Notes under the pieces: generated by a model
The model's database searches: none
Told to the model about the DNA's origin: nothing
Seen by the model: the letters and a program-made list of their open reading frames with translations, nothing else
In this document: positions 1 through 5,178 of the stretch, in pieces
Layout of the letters: each line of letters begins with the position of its first letter
Numbering within the stretch: the first letter of the stretch is position 1
Made by a program: the position numbers and the translations under genes
Source: JBDKGV01 sp039798005
GTDB lineage: Bacteria; Fibrobacterota; Fibrobacteria; UBA5070
Direction: 5' to 3'
Length of the DNA stretch: 5,178 bases
Assembly: GCA_039798005.1 (NCBI GenBank)
Contig: JBDKGV010000250.1
Span: 1 to 5,178, forward strand

Positions 1-2829
1 TCGATCGCCCTCCACGCCCTGCATGCGGCCCCTTGGACCGGAATCTGGCCCAACCGGGTGAATCACCGCACCGTGGCGGTTCATGTTGCCGATCACAGCC
101 CGGCGGCCCAAGCGGGAATGCTGCCCGGCGACACCATCGTGCGCATCCAAGACAGCTTGATCCCCTCCCTCGCCACCGTGCGGGACCGCGATTACCTGTC
201 CACTTGGGAGGAGGAAGGGCAGTTCTGGGCCGCACGGCGTTGGCTGGAACGCACGATCAGCGTCAATGCGCCTCTCAAGCTTGAGATCCTGCGCGCCGGG
301 AAGTCAAGGACGATCGAACTCGTCCCGGCTCCCACCGCTTGGCACGACCTCCTGAAGCGCCTCCTGCCGGTGCTGATCGTCGGATCGACCTTCCTCCTGA
401 CCGGCTTGTTCGTCGCATCAAGGCTCTGGAACCTGTCGGCCAAGCTGAACCTGATCGCCGGCGCCGGGATCTTCGTCATCACAGTCACCTTGGCCAGCTT
501 CAACTCCCGCGACCTGGCCTATCCCGTCGATCTGCACCTGCTGCTGCAAATCGGCAACGAGCTGGCCGTCTTCGTGATGGGCAGCGCCTACGTGCATTTC
601 AGCTGGATCTTCCCCCGGCCCCACCCTCTGCTCAAGCGCCACCCGAGGCTTCCTTGGCTGCTGTGGACGGGCATGGCGGTCTTGGGCGGCCTCCATTTCA
701 CCCGACTGCTGCCCGGACCGGTCCTGGCTCCGAATCTCGCGATCCTCTTTGCCGGCATCTTCCTCCTGATCAGCATCTTCTCCAGCGCGGTGTCGATCCG
801 AGGCGCCATGCAACGCCGGCAGCTCCAGTGGTTCGTGATCGGTCTTGGCTGCGGGATCCTTCCCATCGTCCTCCTCACGCTCCTGCCACTGCTCGTCGGC
901 ATGCCCTTCGTGCCCGAGGAGATCACCTTCCTGGGCACCGTGATCGTTCCCATCAGCATGGCGATCAGCATTTCCCGGTGGCGGCTGGTGGAACTGCCCC
1001 TGCTGCTGGCCCGCATGCTGGCATCCGGCCTTTCCATCCTGGCCTTGATCCTCGCAAGCCTCGGGACCCTGCGCCTCTTCAACGGAGCCAACGACAGTCC
1101 CCAGATGCGCACCGTCGTCATCGGACTGCTGCTCACCATCGCCCTCATCGTGCATCCATACCTGCGACTGGCCTTGTTCCGCCTGTTCCAAGGGCTGGGC
1201 AAGCGGCCCTTGCTGGGTGTCGATCTCGTCCTGGAACAGTTCCTCCACTGCCACGCCGTCGGGAGCAGTGTCGAGGACTCCATGAAAGTCACCTTCCAGC
1301 AGACCCTGAACCTCCCCTTGCTGACGGATCACCCTTGGGTCGTCGCCCACCGGTCCGCATTGCAGCCCGTGCTGGACGATTGCAGCCGCCCCGTTTCCGG
1401 AGAGACCCTGGCCGAGCTCCTCGGGGAGGAGATCCCCACCGAGATCGAGGCAAGCGTCCTGGTCGGACTTGGCGACTGCGCCGAGATCCTCGTGCTTGGC
1501 CCCCGTTGGAATCCCGACGGCTGGACGCGGGGAGACATGGAGATCCTGGGAGCGCTGTGCGCGATCGCCACCCCGCTCATCAAGGCCCAGGAAGCCCGGA
1601 CTCAAGCCGAGGTGCTGCGCCGCCAGCAACTGGAGACCGCCAAGAACACCTTGGAGCAGCGCGTCGAGGAGCGCACCCGGGAGCTGGAAAGCGCCAACGC
1701 CAAGCTGTCCCAAGCCTTGCTTGCGCGCGAGGATTTCCTGGCCACGATGAGCCACGAATTGCGCACGCCCCTTTCGACCGTCCTGGGTGCGGCCGAGACC
1801 ATCCTTGCCGGCATCGACGGACAGCCGACCCAAGCGATGAAGGTGCGCCTTGCCACCATGCTGCGCAACGGACGCCATCTGCGGGAACTGATCGGCGACG
1901 TGCTGGACTTTGCGCGCGGCCGGGCCGGTCGCCTGCCCGTGCAAAAGGAGCCGTTCCGCGTCCAAGAGGTCTGCCAGGAAGCCATGGACCTGGTACGCAC
2001 GCGCAGCCCCCTTGAAGAGAACGCCTTCGAGTGCGTGCTCCCGCAGGAGGCCATCGCCGCCATCGGAGACCCCCTGCGCACCCGCCAGATCCTGACCAAC
2101 CTGATGGCCAACGCCAAGCTGCACGGCGGGGGCAGGGTCACGCTTTCGCTGACCGCCAGCGAAGACCGGATCCATCTGAAGGTGTGCGACCACGGCGCGG
2201 GCATCCCCCCCGACCAGGTCCCGCGCCTGTTCCAGGCCTTCGAGCGGCTGGAACGCGACACCACCGCCGGCGCGACCGGATCGGGCCTGGGCCTTGCCCT
2301 TTCCCACATGCTTGCCGGCTTCATGGACGGGGACTTGACATACAAGCCGCGCGAAGGCGGAGGCTCCTGCTTTGAGCTCGTGCTTCCCCGCAGCGCCGAG
2401 GTCCCCTCCAGCGCGTCCCTCACCGACAATTCCAGCGTGACCGGGGCCAACCCCGGACATCTGGTCTTGGTCGAGGACCACGCCGAGCTGCGGGAGATGC
2501 TCAAGGACTACCTGCTGGCCCAAGGCTGGGAGATCGACATGTTCGCCGATGCCCTGTCGGCCCTGGCCTCGTGCCAGGCGCGGATGCCCGACATCCTCCT
2601 GACCGACATCGGCCTGCCCGGCATCAGCGGCCTGGAGCTGGTCCGCCAGATCCGGGCCCTGCCCGACGGAAAAGCCCTGCACATCATCGCGCTCACGGGC
2701 CAAGTCATGCCCGAGGACACCCGAAGCTGCCTGGAGGCCGGGGCCGACGCGGTCCTGCCCAAACCCTTCCCCCTTTCGAAGTTGGATCGGATCTTGCGGG
2801 AATTGCCCGTCAACCGTCCTCACGATTGA
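1..2829 (+). CDS. Hybrid sensor histidine kinase: PDZ-like, multi-TM sensor, GAF-like, HisKA-HATPase, receiver (5' partial)
   Basis: Membrane-bound hybrid histidine kinase; numbering is from the first codon in the window, giving 942 residues to the TGA stop. Residues about 10-115 look PDZ-like ('SPAAQAGMLPGDTIVRI'). About nine hydrophobic segments follow (near 121-139, 149-167, 184-205, 217-237, 244-267, 277-300, 307-327, 334-359 and 369-389), in a layout resembling ComP-type kinases. Residues about 395-525 resemble a worn GAF domain ('ILVLGPRWNPDGWTRGDMEI'), then a coiled coil at about 528-578. The HisKA box is SHELRTPL with phospho-acceptor H585. The ATPase has an N-box (N700, N704), G1 'DHGAGIP' (D730) and G2 'GSGLGL' (G760-G764). 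The receiver has acidic residues E825/D826, phospho-acceptor D869, T899 and K921. There is no output domain, so a phosphotransfer partner or cognate regulator is expected elsewhere. The frame is open to base 1. A GTG at 58 could start a 923-residue form, but it lacks a Shine-Dalgarno sequence and would cut into the PDZ-like region, so I treat the gene as 5' truncated by the window. The stimulus is unknown. Confidence 0.93.
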   Translation, partial: SIALHALHAAPWTGIWPNRVNHRTVAVHVADHSPAAQAGMLPGDTIVRIQDSLIPSLATVRDRDYLSTWEEEGQFWAARRWLERTISVNAPLKLEILRAGKSRTIELVPAPTAWHDLLKRLLPVLIVGSTFLLTGLFVASRLWNLSAKLNLIAGAGIFVITVTLASFNSRDLAYPVDLHLLLQIGNELAVFVMGSAYVHFSWIFPRPHPLLKRHPRLPWLLWTGMAVLGGLHFTRLLPGPVLAPNLAILFAGIFLLISIFSSAVSIRGAMQRRQLQWFVIGLGCGILPIVLLTLLPLLVGMPFVPEEITFLGTVIVPISMAISISRWRLVELPLLLARMLASGLSILALILASLGTLRLFNGANDSPQMRTVVIGLLLTIALIVHPYLRLALFRLFQGLGKRPLLGVDLVLEQFLHCHAVGSSVEDSMKVTFQQTLNLPLLTDHPWVVAHRSALQPVLDDCSRPVSGETLAELLGEEIPTEIEASVLVGLGDCAEILVLGPRWNPDGWTRGDMEILGALCAIATPLIKAQEARTQAEVLRRQQLETAKNTLEQRVEERTRELESANAKLSQALLAREDFLATMSHELRTPLSTVLGAAETILAGIDGQPTQAMKVRLATMLRNGRHLRELIGDVLDFARGRAGRLPVQKEPFRVQEVCQEAMDLVRTRSPLEENAFECVLPQEAIAAIGDPLRTRQILTNLMANAKLHGGGRVTLSLTASEDRIHLKVCDHGAGIPPDQVPRLFQAFERLERDTTAGATGSGLGLALSHMLAGFMDGDLTYKPREGGGSCFELVLPRSAEVPSSASLTDNSSVTGANPGHLVLVEDHAELREMLKDYLLAQGWEIDMFADALSALASCQARMPDILLTDIGLPGISGLELVRQIRALPDGKALHIIALTGQVMPEDTRSCLEAGADAVLPKPFPLSKLDRILRELPVNRPHD

Positions 2830-2846
2830 TACATTCGACACTCTTT

Positions 2847-2871
2847 CGGGGCGAAGGATTGTCTTTCCCCG
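2847..2871 (+). promoter_or_regulatory. Hairpin in the secA leader enclosing the only Shine-Dalgarno-like sequence
   Basis: CGGGG at 2847-2851 pairs perfectly with CCCCG at 2867-2871. Inside it, after a bulged C at 2852, GAAG (2853-2856) can pair with CTTT (2863-2866), including one G-U pair, leaving a six-base loop at 2857-2862. The purine run GAAGGA (2853-2858), the only Shine-Dalgarno-like sequence in the spacer, lies in the inner stem and loop. It ends 31 bases before the secA ATG, too far for normal use. Only three T residues follow the stem, so it is a poor intrinsic terminator. A role in translation control, mRNA stability or partial attenuation between the two genes is inference. A chance fold in GC-rich DNA is a real alternative. 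Confidence 0.35.
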
Positions 2872-2889
2872 TTTCCACCAGTGGTACCC

Positions 2890-5178
<2,289 letters not shown>

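Noticed and set aside
58..60. GTG as the true start of the kinase gene
   Set aside because: No Shine-Dalgarno sequence precedes it, the frame stays open to base 1, and the residues before it ('PWTGIWPNR') look like part of the PDZ-like region.
65..80. Inverted repeat ACCGC / GCGGT with a six-base loop
   Set aside because: Five-base arms inside coding, GC-rich sequence are expected by chance, and nothing nearby suggests an operator.
339..2015. A 558-codon + strand open frame in another reading frame
   Set aside because: It lies entirely inside the histidine kinase. Its Arg/Pro/Ala-rich translation has no motifs and is typical of an off-frame reading of GC-rich coding DNA.
2334..2342. TTGACA at 2335-2340 as a promoter element inside the kinase gene
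   Set aside because: It falls in the HATPase coding region and no -10 sequence follows in the GC-rich stretch downstream.
2826..2863. Possible promoter for secA (TTGATA at 2826 or TCGACA at 2835 as a -35 box)
   Set aside because: No TATAAT-like sequence occurs at 16-18 bases from either hexamer, so the match is not better than chance.
2847..2874. Rho-independent terminator after the kinase gene
   Set aside because: The stem is short with a bulge and is followed by only three T residues, then mixed sequence.

Overview
The window is GC-rich chromosomal-looking DNA with strongly G/C-biased third codon positions. It carries two large co-directional genes on the + strand, both cut by the window edges, separated by one 60-bp spacer. 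I see no RNA genes, insertion sequences, CRISPR arrays, attachment sites or direct repeats. SecA and a two-component kinase mark the source as a bacterium. The long DNA-level absence of TTA/CTA/TCA codons and the insert-bearing SecA point to a GC-rich lineage whose SecA differs from those of E. coli and Bacillus. The 'DSEWMG' wording after the SecA 'VTVNDYLAKR' motif is also common in the FCB group (Bacteroidota, Gemmatimonadota and relatives), so a GC-rich member such as a Fibrobacterota-like organism is possible. The phylum cannot be fixed from this window.

Positions 1-2829 hold a hybrid sensor histidine kinase that enters the window already in frame. Its order is a PDZ-like domain, about nine hydrophobic segments, a degenerate GAF-like region, a coiled coil, HisKA, HATPase_c and a C-terminal receiver domain. 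It has no DNA-binding or other output domain, so it should pass phosphate on through a partner not seen here.

Positions 2830-2889 are a short spacer with a hairpin that contains the only Shine-Dalgarno-like sequence. No clear promoter or terminator is visible, so read-through from the kinase into the next gene is plausible.

Positions 2890-5178 hold the first 763 codons of secA, the motor ATPase of the Sec preprotein translocase. It covers NBD1, the preprotein cross-linking domain, NBD2 and the start of the helical scaffold. All catalytic motifs are present. Compared with E. coli SecA there is a 62-residue insertion directly before the Q motif of NBD1 and about 55 extra residues in NBD2. These insertions, the altered kinase N-box and the leader hairpin are the points worth following up. 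No previously undescribed multi-gene system is evident.
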